NCBI RefSeq assembly: GCF_002843315.1
Contig: NZ_MVDD01000018.1
Location: 1 to 64,000 of the forward strand
Direction: 5' to 3'
Source of the DNA: Labilibaculum filiforme
GTDB taxonomy: Bacteria; Bacteroidota; Bacteroidia; Bacteroidales; Marinifilaceae
DNA length: 64,000 nt
In this document: positions 7,254 through 16,119 of the stretch, piece by piece
How positions within the stretch are numbered: the first letter of the stretch is position 1
Layout of the letters: each line of letters begins with the position of its first letter
The notes under the pieces: model-generated
The model's input: the letters and a program-made list of their open reading frames with translations, nothing else
What the model was told of the DNA's origin: nothing
Database searches by the model: none
Translations under genes and position numbers: made by a program

Positions 7254-8807
7254 TTACTTTTTATGCAATAATTCAATAAACGGATTAAAGTAGTTGCTTC
7301 CTTTTTCCACAACTCCAGCTAAACCTTTACCGCCATTTTTCGGACGTTTGATATCCGCAAATATTCCTTTTTCGAGTGCTGTAAACAATCCTTCTTTTTC
7401 GATTTTCACTACCAATTCGGTTGCATCATCCAAAACTTTTGCTGCTCGCTGACGAATAATTCCGCCTTCTTTAAATTCCATTTCGTCGCCAATACTCTTC
7501 ATATTTTTAAAGATGTATTTTGCATTCTCAATAGAAAGATATCTGTCGGACATGAATGGGGTGTGAATTGCTTCGGTAAGCATTCCCAATAATTGAATTC
7601 CTTGTCCGGTCCAAATTGATATTTGATTGAATAATGCATCCTGAACATGACCTTTAAACACATTTCCAGTCATGAATTTAGTCGGAGGCATATATTTTAG
7701 AGGTGCTTTTGGGAAAATTTCCCTAATCATCTGAGCTTGTGCCAGTTCGTACAGGAATCCATTCTCCAAATCAGGAGTCATTTCGAATGCATGACCCAAT
7801 CCCATTTGCTCTTCAGGAATACCTGCAACCAAAGCCAACTGCTCATTAATAAAATCGGAAGCTAACACGGTGTGCGCCTCGTCAAAAGCATCCGCAGTAG
7901 TTAGGTAGTTATCTTCTCCGGTGTTGATAATAACACCCGCAAAACCATTCAATAATCTAGAGAAGTACTGATCAACAATAGTACGTTGCATGTTAATATC
8001 TCGGAAAAGAATACCATACAATGCATCGTTCAACATCACGTCTAAACCTTCAATTGCTCCCATAGCGGCAATTTCGGGCATACATAAACCAGAGCAGTAG
8101 TTACACAAACGAATATAACGACCTTCTTCTTCGCCCACCTTATCCAAGGCAGTACGCATAATTCGGAAATTCTCTTGTGTGGCAACAGTTCCGCCGAAAC
8201 CTTCGGTGGTTGCACCATAAGGAACGTAATCCAATAAACTTTGTCCGGTAGTACGAATTACCGCAATAATATCGGCACCCTGACGAGCGGCAGCTTCGGC
8301 CTGAACAACATCTTCGTAGATATTTCCAGTAGCCACAATCACATATAAATATGGTTTAGCACCTTCGCCAATTGTATTCAGGTAATTATCTCTTTTCGCT
8401 TTACGATCCTTAATTACCTGTATGCTTTTCATCACAAAAGGTTGAATTGCCTTGCGAATTTCTTCGGTAGAATGAACCGGAATGCTTGTTAAATCTAACT
8501 GACCTACAGCAATTTTCTCGGCAATTTCCTGAGGGTTTAAGCCTGTTTCGATAACAGCATTTCCCAAAAAGAACATTACACCTTCGCTCAACACTCCTTT
8601 TTCCTGCAATTCATCTACAAGAACATTTGGCAATGGCACCTCATTCTTATCCACACCATCGATTCCCAAAAGACGACACAAAGTACGCTCAACTGCAACA
8701 GTCGAGTAGTTGTCTACGAATTTTTGAACATCGTCTGCAATTCGCTTCGACACCTCTTTGGCGTAACCAACTTTTTCAAAGTCAAGACCTAGTTTACTCC
8801 TCATCAT
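7254..8807 (-). CDS. kamD: Lysine 5,6-aminomutase alpha subunit
   Basis: KamD (517 aa) is the catalytic TIM-barrel subunit of the adenosylcobalamin- and PLP-dependent aminomutase. Conserved family stretches include YVIVATGNIYEDVVQAEAAA near residues 153-172, VIRTTGQSLLDYVPYGATTEG and RLCNYCSGLCMPEIAAMGAI. Length fits the known subunit of about 515 residues. The start is ATG at 8807, preceded by AAGGAAGAA, one of the clearer ribosome-binding sites of the operon. It follows kamC and precedes kamE. The substrate is expected to be L-beta-lysine made by KamA, although the family also accepts D-lysine. Nothing unusual was seen in the sequence. Confidence 0.96.
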   Translation of the reverse strand: MMRSKLGLDFEKVGYAKEVSKRIADDVQKFVDNYSTVAVERTLCRLLGIDGVDKNEVPLPNVLVDELQEKGVLSEGVMFFLGNAVIETGLNPQEIAEKIAVGQLDLTSIPVHSTEEIRKAIQPFVMKSIQVIKDRKAKRDNYLNTIGEGAKPYLYVIVATGNIYEDVVQAEAAARQGADIIAVIRTTGQSLLDYVPYGATTEGFGGTVATQENFRIMRTALDKVGEEEGRYIRLCNYCSGLCMPEIAAMGAIEGLDVMLNDALYGILFRDINMQRTIVDQYFSRLLNGFAGVIINTGEDNYLTTADAFDEAHTVLASDFINEQLALVAGIPEEQMGLGHAFEMTPDLENGFLYELAQAQMIREIFPKAPLKYMPPTKFMTGNVFKGHVQDALFNQISIWTGQGIQLLGMLTEAIHTPFMSDRYLSIENAKYIFKNMKSIGDEMEFKEGGIIRQRAAKVLDDATELVVKIEKEGLFTALEKGIFADIKRPKNGGKGLAGVVEKGSNYFNPFIELLHKK

Positions 8808-8888
8808 TTCTTCCTTATTATGATTTAAGAATTATGAATTATAAATCGAGAAATGGTATCGCACAATTCATCATTTATAACTAATAAC

Positions 8889-10286
8889 TCAAAATTTATT
8901 CTTACTCGCTAATTGGTCCTGCGCTCGTTCAATTATCTCTTTATCGATTCCCAATAAAGATGCAATTCGAAGCGCTTCGTGAGGAACTTCCCCTTCAAAA
9001 TCCTCTACCAATGAATAATCCATATAACTGTTAATATTTTTGTGGGTGATTACATTTGCACCCAAATCCTTGTCCAGCCCTTTCACTCGAAGTTTTCTGA
9101 ATTTAGATTTTAAACCACTGTAATGAGTGGTTATTACGCTTTTTACTTTTGCATCGTAAAAAATATCTGCTACTGCATTCACAATAGCTAATCCTTCTAC
9201 CGGGTTTGTTGTTCGAGCCAATTCATCAATTAAAACCAAAACATTTTTCTGATTTTTAGACTCCTTTACCATACTGCTCACCTTCAACATTTCCGATGCG
9301 AACGAAGACAAACCATTCATTTCCGATTGCTCATCGCCAACCGAAATCAATACCTTATCGACAATACTAATTTGAGCAAATGCTGCCGGTACAAAAAAGC
9401 CAAATTGAAACAAATACTGACAGAGAGCAAGCGTTTTTAGCACCACCGTTTTTCCTGCCATATTAGCTCCGGTAATTATACAAACCGATTGTTCAAGCTC
9501 AATATCAACCGCTTGATATTCTTTCGACTGAACTGCCAAATCATGCTTAATCATTGGATGAAAAACACCCCGATAGCTTGTTTTGTCTTTGCTTATTTCG
9601 CCTTTACTAAACTGTAGTTTTTTTGCCTGCGCCGCTTTCGCGATCAACAAGTCCAAGTGAGCCAATTGTTGCAGTGCATTTGCCAAGTCGGTTCCATGTA
9701 CCGAAATTTTAGTACACAATTCCTCGCGAACTTTTGCCTCAATTCCCTGCATCTTGGCAAACAAAGCCTCTATATCTTCATCCGATTCTCCATTTTTACT
9801 TTTAGATCGTTTTAACTCTATACGAGCTTCTGCCAATTCCTTCGAGTAATTATCGTAGATGTAAAAAGATGGAATTTTTGTATTTTGAGGATCCAACAAA
9901 CGAACCAGCGGACTTAAATCTGGAATTTTCAGAAAAATAGAATTTCCCTCTTTCTGAAGTGCTGCTATTTCCTGAGCCACTAAGGCAAAAACCTTTATTT
10001 CGAACAACTCCACATCATCGAGCACTAAATTTCCAATTAAATTATTCACGCTTCCGCTGATATCACGCAAGTGCGCCAATTTATTTTGAATTTTAGCAAT
10101 CAAATCGGAATGCCATTCCAGAGCTTTCACTACCCGATCCACCAAGTTTAATTCTGCAGTAATTTCCTTTTCGCAGCTCATCATTTTAGAATCCAACAGG
10201 TAACGTCTTCCCATTGGAGATCTCAAATCAAGATCTTCCATTAGAAACTGCAATCCGCTTGTATGTGCTACTACTTCTCGAAACAT
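8889..10286 (-). CDS. kamC: Lysine 5,6-aminomutase reactivase ATPase (MutS-like)
   Basis: This 465-aa protein looks like the C-terminal clamp and ATPase part of MutS without the mismatch-recognition domains. It has Walker A ITGANMAGKT (about residues 270-280), Walker B VLVLIDELARTTNP and the switch histidine in ITTHYSGLKSK. MutS-like genes of this size are regular members of lysine-fermentation clusters and are named KamC, the ATPase of the aminomutase reactivase. It is separated from kamB by 2 bases and followed by kamD. Its role is therefore probably removal of inactivated cobalamin from KamDE, not DNA repair. That role is assigned by family and context; the sequence itself shows only an ABC-type ATPase of the MutS class. 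Confidence 0.85.
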   Translation of the reverse strand: MFREVVAHTSGLQFLMEDLDLRSPMGRRYLLDSKMMSCEKEITAELNLVDRVVKALEWHSDLIAKIQNKLAHLRDISGSVNNLIGNLVLDDVELFEIKVFALVAQEIAALQKEGNSIFLKIPDLSPLVRLLDPQNTKIPSFYIYDNYSKELAEARIELKRSKSKNGESDEDIEALFAKMQGIEAKVREELCTKISVHGTDLANALQQLAHLDLLIAKAAQAKKLQFSKGEISKDKTSYRGVFHPMIKHDLAVQSKEYQAVDIELEQSVCIITGANMAGKTVVLKTLALCQYLFQFGFFVPAAFAQISIVDKVLISVGDEQSEMNGLSSFASEMLKVSSMVKESKNQKNVLVLIDELARTTNPVEGLAIVNAVADIFYDAKVKSVITTHYSGLKSKFRKLRVKGLDKDLGANVITHKNINSYMDYSLVEDFEGEVPHEALRIASLLGIDKEIIERAQDQLASKNKF

Positions 10287-10288
10287 TA

Positions 10289-11296
10289 CTACAACTTTTT
10301 TATATCGTAAACCGGTACATTCACTTTCTCCTGCAATGCACTTTTCAACTCCTCCGAATTTAATCGGTAACCATCGGGCGAAACCGGATTAATGCATATC
10401 GCTATTAAATTCGTTTTATTCAAAACCTGAATACTTCCACCTCGCTTAACAAAAGCATAATAGGTTTCAGGCTTGGCAAAAACTTTGGTAAAATCTCTTA
10501 CAATCAAGTTGATTTCAGAAATTTGCTTCTGATTTTTTAGAAATTCTAAAAACTGATCCGTTACTGCACCACTCACAAAAAAGCGATTGCCATATTGAAA
10601 AAGTTTGTCTTTGTCTTTTTGAATCAACAAAACAGAAGTTATTCCTGTATCCTTTATATTTCCTTCCGAATCTATTGCCCAAATGCCATTATCTACTTGT
10701 GATAATTGAGTTTTCAGATTCATTTCAATTTCCTGCAATCGAATTAAATCGTACACATATTTAGTTTTGTAAACCAATTGTGTAATATTTGCCGAAAGAG
10801 CTGCTCCTGTTGCCAAAATCATGGCTTCGGTTACTGCAGGCGATCCTATACTTTTGCGAGACAAAGCACCATCCACAATAGTTAGCTCTACTCCTTTATT
10901 TTTTAAATCAGCAATTAACTCCTTAATAGAATGATTACTTACAGGTCCCGATAAAAGAACCTTGCCTCTACTTAATGCTTTTGCGCTTACCAATCGACCT
11001 AAACTGGTTGATTGAGTGGAAACATCTATAATTTCAGAAACCAGCTTTCGCTGCCTGTAATGCAATTCCGAAGTCACAAAAATCATCCCTTCGCTAAGCT
11101 CAATTTCCGGCTTATTGGTTTTAGTCACTTGATCGCGGTTTTCACCATCAATACCAATCGACGTAAGTGCAATTTGTTTATGGCTGCCTCGAAGTCGAGA
11201 CAGCACATAATTTAAACACTCGGTTTTCCCGGTATTCTTCTCAAGTCCTACAATCGAAAGACTTCTATAATTCGCTATGTCGTTAAGAAACGGCAT
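10289..11296 (-). CDS. kamB: Lysine 5,6-aminomutase reactivase subunit KamB
   Basis: This 335-aa protein has a single clear nucleotide-binding motif near the N-terminus, VGLEKNTGKTE (about residues 17-27), a P-loop. The remainder has no domain I can name from sequence. Proteins with this start are found between kamA and kamC in lysine-fermentation clusters and are annotated as the second subunit of the aminomutase reactivase. Its first 14 bases overlap the 3' end of kamA, and it ends 2 bases before kamC, so the three are translationally coupled. I infer a complex of KamB and KamC. An alternative would be a chaperone or cobalamin-loading GTPase, which is close to the same job. Confidence 0.8.
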   Translation of the reverse strand: MPFLNDIANYRSLSIVGLEKNTGKTECLNYVLSRLRGSHKQIALTSIGIDGENRDQVTKTNKPEIELSEGMIFVTSELHYRQRKLVSEIIDVSTQSTSLGRLVSAKALSRGKVLLSGPVSNHSIKELIADLKNKGVELTIVDGALSRKSIGSPAVTEAMILATGAALSANITQLVYKTKYVYDLIRLQEIEMNLKTQLSQVDNGIWAIDSEGNIKDTGITSVLLIQKDKDKLFQYGNRFFVSGAVTDQFLEFLKNQKQISEINLIVRDFTKVFAKPETYYAFVKRGGSIQVLNKTNLIAICINPVSPDGYRLNSEELKSALQEKVNVPVYDIKKL

Positions 11297-12545
11297 CTAT
11301 CTTTTTATTTCTGTCTTTACGTGCCAAATGATCTGGCTCAATTGATAACCTATCGCCGTGCAATAAAGAAGCAACTCCTTCGCGTTCCTCATTCATAGCA
11401 CAATCAGGACAAGTACATTTATTTTCGTAATGAGTAGGTTCGGTGTAAGTAGTAATTACCCCTTCAAAATTCCTTAGAACAATTTTTCCTGGACTTTGCG
11501 AGATAACATACTGTGGCATCACCGGAGTTTTTCCTCCTCCACCTGGAGCGTCTACCACAAAAGTTGGTACTGCAAAACCCGAAGTATGCCCACGAAGATT
11601 CTCAATAATCTCTATTCCTTTTGATACTGGAGTTCTAAAATGCTCCAATCCCATCGATAGATCGCATTGATAGATATAGTAAGGACGAACTCGGTTCATC
11701 ACTAAATTGTGCATTAACTTTTTCATGATATGAACACAATCGTTCACCCCCTTTAAAAGCACCGACTGGTTTCCCAAAGGAATACCTGCATCTGCCATAC
11801 GAGCCAATGCACTTTTTGCATCTTCGGTCATTTCATCCGAGTGATTGAAGTGTGTATTCAACCAAATTGGATGATATTTTTTCAACATATTTACCAAATC
11901 ATCGGTTATCCGTTGTGGTAAAACAACAGGTGTACGAGTTCCAATTCGGATAATCTCAACATGAGGAATGTCTCGCAAACGGCTAATGATATATTCTAGC
12001 TTATCATCACTAATTAGCAAAGCATCGCCACCAGAAAGAACAACGTCTCTCACCTGTGGTGTATTCGCGATGTACTCAATTGCTTTCTCGATATTATCTT
12101 GTGGCGTGGAAGCATCGGACTGGCCGGCAAAACGACGACGAGTACAATGACGACAATACATCGAACACATATCCGTAATCAAGAACAACACACGATCCGG
12201 ATAACGATGAGTTAAACCAGGAACTGGAGAATCCTCATCCTCGTGCAATGGATCCAAAAGATCTGCATCGGAAAAATGCAATTCTGCAGCTGTTGGTATT
12301 GCTTGCTTACGTATCGGACAATGTGGATTTTCCTGATCAATCAGAGTCAGATAGTATGGAGTAATAGCCATACGCAAGGATGCTAATGATCTACGAATTC
12401 CTTCTTCTTCCTCTTCAGTCAAGCTAATATATTTCTTTAACTGATCTAGTGTTTCAATACGGTTACGAACCTGCCATTTCCAGTCATTCCACTGAATATC
12501 GGTTACCTCAGGAAACATGTCTCTGCGTCTGTCGTTATTAGTCAT
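11283..12545 (-). CDS. kamA: L-lysine 2,3-aminomutase
   Basis: KamA (420 aa) is a radical SAM, PLP-dependent enzyme that turns L-lysine into L-beta-lysine, the entry step of the pathway. The [4Fe-4S] motif CxxxCxxC is Cys127-Ser-Met-Tyr-Cys131-Arg-His-Cys134. The PLP lysine is Lys339 in VDAPGGGGKTPVMPQ. The C-terminal CTCPDCAMNEE matches the cysteines that bind zinc at the subunit interface in the clostridial enzyme. Length and motif spacing fit true lysine aminomutase rather than EpmB, which is shorter. It overlaps kdd by one base (12545) and kamB by 14 bases, so translation is coupled. Confidence 0.96.
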   Translation of the reverse strand: MTNNDRRRDMFPEVTDIQWNDWKWQVRNRIETLDQLKKYISLTEEEEEGIRRSLASLRMAITPYYLTLIDQENPHCPIRKQAIPTAAELHFSDADLLDPLHEDEDSPVPGLTHRYPDRVLFLITDMCSMYCRHCTRRRFAGQSDASTPQDNIEKAIEYIANTPQVRDVVLSGGDALLISDDKLEYIISRLRDIPHVEIIRIGTRTPVVLPQRITDDLVNMLKKYHPIWLNTHFNHSDEMTEDAKSALARMADAGIPLGNQSVLLKGVNDCVHIMKKLMHNLVMNRVRPYYIYQCDLSMGLEHFRTPVSKGIEIIENLRGHTSGFAVPTFVVDAPGGGGKTPVMPQYVISQSPGKIVLRNFEGVITTYTEPTHYENKCTCPDCAMNEEREGVASLLHGDRLSIEPDHLARKDRNKKIDAVS

Positions 12546-13579
12546 TACACGTATAATTTTTCGAACAATTCTCTAATTCCTTTTGATTTTCTGATAATAT
12601 CTAATGTTAGGTCGGCATGCCCAATTGCATAACCATTCCCTACAATCATGTCAACATCTTTACCAACACCTTCGGCTCCAAGAGCGGCCTTGCTAAATGA
12701 TGTTGCCATAGAGAAGAAGTAAACACAACCTCTGTCTTTGGTAATTAAAATAGACGACATCTCGGTAGAAGCTACATTTACATTGTTGATAACCACATCG
12801 CATCCTTCCTCACCAGTAATTTCAGTCACTCTTGCGTAAACATCCATTACATCGGTTGCATCGCCAACCAAAACATCGGTTGCTAAACCAAGATCTTTAA
12901 TTCGCTGTGCATTTTCTTTCGAATACTCCACAACAATTACTTTTCCTTTGGCTCCAACTTTCTGCATCGCTTGGTAGCAACAAAGTACTCCCGATTTTCC
13001 ACCACCACCGATGATACAAACCGTGTTGCCTTCTTTCACCAAGCGATCCACCTGTGCAGGTGCACCAGCAACATCAAGAGCCGCTAAAGCTAACTTCTCA
13101 GGTAAATCGGTAGGAAGAACAGCATACAAACCACTTGCAAATAAAATAGCTTGAGCATCTACATCCACCTGATCGTTTGACAGGTTAATATTTGTCACTT
13201 TTTTGATATTTAAAGGAGTTAAGGATAAAGAAACCAGTGTGGCAATTTTATCTCCAACTTTTAAATCCTGATTTGGGAAATTAGGACCAACAGCCTTAAC
13301 CGTACCAATCAACATTCCCCCCGAACCCGTTACCGGATTTTGCATTTTTCCACGCTCAGCAACAATGGAAAGAATCATTTCTTCCATTTTTACTTTATCT
13401 GCTCCACAAGCACCCTTTATTTGGGTAAAACTTGCCGAATCAATATTTAATGTTTGCACATCAATTAAAACCTCATTATCGAAAATCGACATGTTGTTAT
13501 CCAACTTTTGAGCTGGTTGTGGAAGAGTACCCTTTGGTTCAAGTACCCTGTGCGTTCCGTATTTATTTCCTTTGTTCAT
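12545..13579 (-). CDS. kdd: L-erythro-3,5-diaminohexanoate dehydrogenase
   Basis: Kdd (344 aa) oxidatively deaminates 3,5-diaminohexanoate to 3-keto-5-aminohexanoate with NAD(P)+. The N-terminal GroES-like half contains GSGGMLIGTVKAVGPNFPNQ near residues 100-119. The Rossmann domain begins at VCIIGGGGKSGVLCCYQAMQ near residues 188-207. The sequence is distant from zinc alcohol dehydrogenases, as known for this enzyme. The start at 13579 is preceded by AAAAGGAA. It lies between kce and kamA, the usual neighbours in lysine fermenters. The following kamA start overlaps its stop codon. Confidence 0.93.
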   Translation of the reverse strand: MNKGNKYGTHRVLEPKGTLPQPAQKLDNNMSIFDNEVLIDVQTLNIDSASFTQIKGACGADKVKMEEMILSIVAERGKMQNPVTGSGGMLIGTVKAVGPNFPNQDLKVGDKIATLVSLSLTPLNIKKVTNINLSNDQVDVDAQAILFASGLYAVLPTDLPEKLALAALDVAGAPAQVDRLVKEGNTVCIIGGGGKSGVLCCYQAMQKVGAKGKVIVVEYSKENAQRIKDLGLATDVLVGDATDVMDVYARVTEITGEEGCDVVINNVNVASTEMSSILITKDRGCVYFFSMATSFSKAALGAEGVGKDVDMIVGNGYAIGHADLTLDIIRKSKGIRELFEKLYV

Positions 13580-13589
13580 TTCCTTTTAT

Positions 13590-13648
13590 AGATATGAGAT
13601 ATTTAGATGTGAGATATGAGTACATTCCGTCATATCCCCCGTCTAATC
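13590..13648. repeat. GAGAT-type repeat in the kce-kdd spacer
   Basis: ATAGATATGAGATATTTAGA (from 13588) and TGTGAGATATGAG continue the GAGAT family of the other operon spacers. The mirrored arm is weak here (GTCATATCCCCCGTCTAATC near 13629-13648). The spacer is only 69 bases, so this copy may be truncated. Confidence 0.45.
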
Positions 13649-14473
13649 CTATTTTTTCTTTAATCCTAAAATTTCTCTTGCCTCGGCTGGCGTAGCAATC
13701 TCTCGGCCTAATTCTTTCGCCAAACGAACTACTTTCTCTACCAACTGACCATTCGATTCTGCAACAATCCCTCTCGATATCATTGTATTATCTTCGAATC
13801 CAACTCGCACATGACCACCATCAATAATAGCAGCTACCGCCAATGGAAATTCGAAACGACCAATACCAGCAACCGTGTAAGTTGCATCGGCAGGAATGCT
13901 TCCTCTTAAGAAAACGAAATCGCGAAGAGTCCCTGAAATTCCACCATTCACTCCCATTACAAAATCGAAATGCATTGGTGATTTAATAAAACCTTTCTTA
14001 TTTAAACGAAGCGCCATGTCGATCATCGATTTATCGAACACTTCCAATTCTGGTTTAATTCCCCTATCGATCATTTTTTCGCCAAAATACTTAATGGTAT
14101 TTTCTGTATTCTCGAAAATCTCGTCGCCACCAAAATTCAGGGTACCACAATCTAAAGTTGCCATTTCTGGATTCAACTCAGTTGGCTGTAATCTCTCATC
14201 GTTAGTCATGCCAACAGCACCTCCTGTTGAAGGCTGAATAATTACATCCGGATATTTCGCATGAATTGCATCCATCACCATTTTAAAACGATTCTTATCC
14301 TGAGTTGGAGTTCCATCATCAGTTCTAACGTGAAGATGAATTATACTAGCTCCAGCTTTATAAGCCAAACCAGCTTCACGAACACACTCTTCAATTGTAT
14401 AAGGAACATTTGGATTGTGCTCTTTAGTAACCTCTGCGCCACAAATGGCTGCTGTAATGATCAGTTTTTCCAT
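13649..14473 (-). CDS. kce: 3-keto-5-aminohexanoate cleavage enzyme
   Basis: Kce (274 aa) is a zinc enzyme of the BKACE (DUF849) family. It condenses 3-keto-5-aminohexanoate with acetyl-CoA to give 3-aminobutyryl-CoA and acetoacetate. The zinc histidines are His46 and His48 in IIHLHVRTDDG. Glu14 (CGAEVTK) and Glu227 (RVGFEDN) fit the other conserved acidic positions. The GRFEFPLAVAAIIDGGHVRV segment is typical of the family. BKACE members act on many beta-keto acids, but the neighbours kdd and kal fix the substrate with good confidence. It is 10 bases from kal. Confidence 0.94.
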   Translation of the reverse strand: MEKLIITAAICGAEVTKEHNPNVPYTIEECVREAGLAYKAGASIIHLHVRTDDGTPTQDKNRFKMVMDAIHAKYPDVIIQPSTGGAVGMTNDERLQPTELNPEMATLDCGTLNFGGDEIFENTENTIKYFGEKMIDRGIKPELEVFDKSMIDMALRLNKKGFIKSPMHFDFVMGVNGGISGTLRDFVFLRGSIPADATYTVAGIGRFEFPLAVAAIIDGGHVRVGFEDNTMISRGIVAESNGQLVEKVVRLAKELGREIATPAEAREILGLKKK

Positions 14474-14483
14474 GGCTTTCTAT

Positions 14484-14867
14484 TTATTTACGTTGAGATT
14501 TTTTCGGAGTAACACAAGTTCCAACCGCTCTGCACACCACAATTGGTTCCTCTAAGAAGTCAGCTGCCGAATCAGAAATATCAGTTCTTGGAACAATTAC
14601 CTTACGAGCTTCAAATGTCATTTTTCGGCTTGAATTACCTTCTTTAATAATTTCACCAACAGCTTCGATAAAGTCACCTGCATAAACTGGTGCCAAAAAT
14701 TCAACATTTTCGTAACCTGCAAACAATCCTTCATCCCCATCACGACGAATCAATAACTCCGTTGCAACATCACCAAATAGCTGAAGCATTTTTGCTCCAT
14801 CCACTAAATTTCCACCATAATGAGCATCATGAGAACTCATACGCAATCTTATCATTACCTTTTCCAT
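14484..14867 (-). CDS. kal: 3-aminobutyryl-CoA ammonia-lyase
   Basis: Kal (127 aa) is a small hot-dog-fold enzyme that removes ammonia from 3-aminobutyryl-CoA to form crotonyl-CoA. The characteristic start region [20 protein letters not shown], the central [18 protein letters not shown]-like strand and the short C-terminus fit the family and its usual size of 125-130 residues. It lies between CoA-transferase subunit A and kce in one transcript, with spacers of 13 and 10 bases. The product crotonyl-CoA is reduced by bcd further down the same operon. Hot-dog proteins are hard to tell apart by sequence, so the call rests on both motif and context. Confidence 0.92.
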   Translation of the reverse strand: MEKVMIRLRMSSHDAHYGGNLVDGAKMLQLFGDVATELLIRRDGDEGLFAGYENVEFLAPVYAGDFIEAVGEIIKEGNSSRKMTFEARKVIVPRTDISDSAADFLEEPIVVCRAVGTCVTPKKSQRK

Positions 14868-14880
14868 TTGTATATATTAG

Positions 14881-15528
14881 TTAGTTGTTTACAATAAAAT
14901 CAACAAAAATAGAAGGCGTCTTTACCTCTTCAGGTTTCAAGCTTCCCGCCTCCACAATATTCCGAGCCTCCACAATCACCAAATCAGCTGCTGTAGCCAT
15001 TAATGGATTAAAATTCTGACTTGTTCCTCTATAAGTCAGATTACCAAGAGTATCAGAAACACTTGCTCCAATCAGTGCTACATCAGCACGCAAAGGCTTC
15101 TCCAACAAATACTCTTTCCCATCCACAGTAATAATTTCTTTCCCATCAGCTACCATGGTTCCCAAACCTGTTGGAGTAAGTACTCCTCCCAAACCAGCAC
15201 CGCCAGAACGAACACGCTCTGCCAGAGTGCCTTGCGGACTAAATTCTACTATTATTTCACCATTGTTCATTTGCTCAATTGTAGCAGGATTTGTTCCAAT
15301 GTGTGAGGTAATTACTTTAACAACCTGCTTATTGGCAATCAGCTTTCCTAAGCCTTTATCTGCAAAAGCTGTATCGTTACAAATAATAGTTAAATTTTTA
15401 ACATTGGAAGATACGATCTGATCGATCATATTATTTGCAGTTCCAACCGAAAGAAATCCACCGATCATAATGGTCATTCCATCCTGCAGTTTAGCAACTG
15501 CCTCTTTAATTGAGATTATCTTATTCAT
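14881..15528 (-). CDS. Butyryl-CoA:acetoacetate CoA-transferase subunit A
   Basis: This is the alpha subunit (215 aa) of the family I CoA-transferase whose beta subunit is at 5472-6134. Conserved elements are MTIMIGGFLSVGTANNMID near residues 19-37, GSGGAGLGGVLTPTGLGT-like sequence near 107-124 and the C-terminal VEARNIVEAGSLKPEEVKTP. It is the first gene of the lysine operon, so subunits A and B are at different distances from the promoter. They may be made in unequal amounts unless translation compensates. The 5' leader from the proposed -7 element is about 70 bases. The symbol atoD could be used, but related enzymes have several names. Confidence 0.9.
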   Translation of the reverse strand: MNKIISIKEAVAKLQDGMTIMIGGFLSVGTANNMIDQIVSSNVKNLTIICNDTAFADKGLGKLIANKQVVKVITSHIGTNPATIEQMNNGEIIVEFSPQGTLAERVRSGGAGLGGVLTPTGLGTMVADGKEIITVDGKEYLLEKPLRADVALIGASVSDTLGNLTYRGTSQNFNPLMATAADLVIVEARNIVEAGSLKPEEVKTPSIFVDFIVNN

Positions 15529-15605
15529 CGAAAAATAGTTTTTACCGTTTCGCTACAAAAAACTCTTAAGCCAATAAAATAAAAGCTTTTAGTTTATTTA
15601 TAGAA

Positions 15606-15613
15606 CAAAGATA
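15606..15613 (-). promoter_or_regulatory. Candidate -7 element of the lysine operon
   Basis: The minus strand reads TATCTTTG, an exact match to the Bacteroidota -7 consensus TAnnTTTG. It is about 78 bases upstream of the first start codon of the operon. No convincing -33 TTTG was found at the usual distance, so the call rests on the -7 element and position. Confidence 0.5.
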
Positions 15614-16073
15614 ATTTTTTAAAGTTCGAATGAAAACGATTGCAATTTTCCATATTAAGACCGATTCTAAATGATGAATTTGGGAAACCTATCGATCTTT
15701 TTAATCATTCTAAACAAGCTACAATAAAAGGCTTAAAAGCTCATTTACGAACATATTTGTGTTATATTTTTAACTTTTCTGTTAAAAATATATATTTCGA
15801 AGGAGACTAATCAGTCCCAATATATGCTCTACAACATACATTGCGACACCTTTCCGCCCACATGTTCTACAACATATTTTTATGGATTGATTGTTTTTTT
15901 GGAATAAACCCTAAATTCCGTAAGCAAAATTTAATAAATAATTAAAATTGAAAAGAAAATTGCATAATTTGGGGAGTCACTATTTAGAATAGATTTTTAG
16001 GAAAGAAAAACATCCCCAATATGGCTAATGTTTATTTTTTAACAATGAAGCTTTGCAATACTGCACCAAATTT
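15614..16073. other. AT-rich non-coding region with a direct repeat
   Basis: Between the operon promoter and the gene ending at 16120 there is no plausible gene. The region holds two near-identical 15-mers, ATGCTCTACAACATA (15824-15838) and ATGTTCTACAACATA (15862-15876), 38 bases apart. Each has inverted ATGTT/AACAT-like arms, as operators often do. They are about 300 bases upstream of the first operon start codon. Confidence 0.4.
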
Positions 16074-16100
16074 GCTTCTGTATAATAAAAATACAGAAGC
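16074..16100 (-). terminator. Hairpin after the membrane-protein gene
   Basis: GCTTCTGTAT (16074-16083) pairs perfectly with ATACAGAAGC (16091-16100), a 10-bp stem with a 7-base loop. It starts 19 bases past the minus-strand stop codon at 16120. There is no good T run, so termination is only probable. Confidence 0.5.
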
Positions 16101-16119
16101 CTTAACAATTAAGATATAC

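Noticed and set aside
8889-10286. Gene for a second DNA mismatch-repair MutS
   Set aside because: It lacks mismatch-recognition and connector domains, and its position between kamB and kamD fits the reactivase KamC.
8889-11296. KamB and KamC as a two-gene defence system (P-loop plus MutS-like ATPase)
   Set aside because: They overlap or abut pathway genes, and the pair is a regular part of lysine-fermentation clusters.
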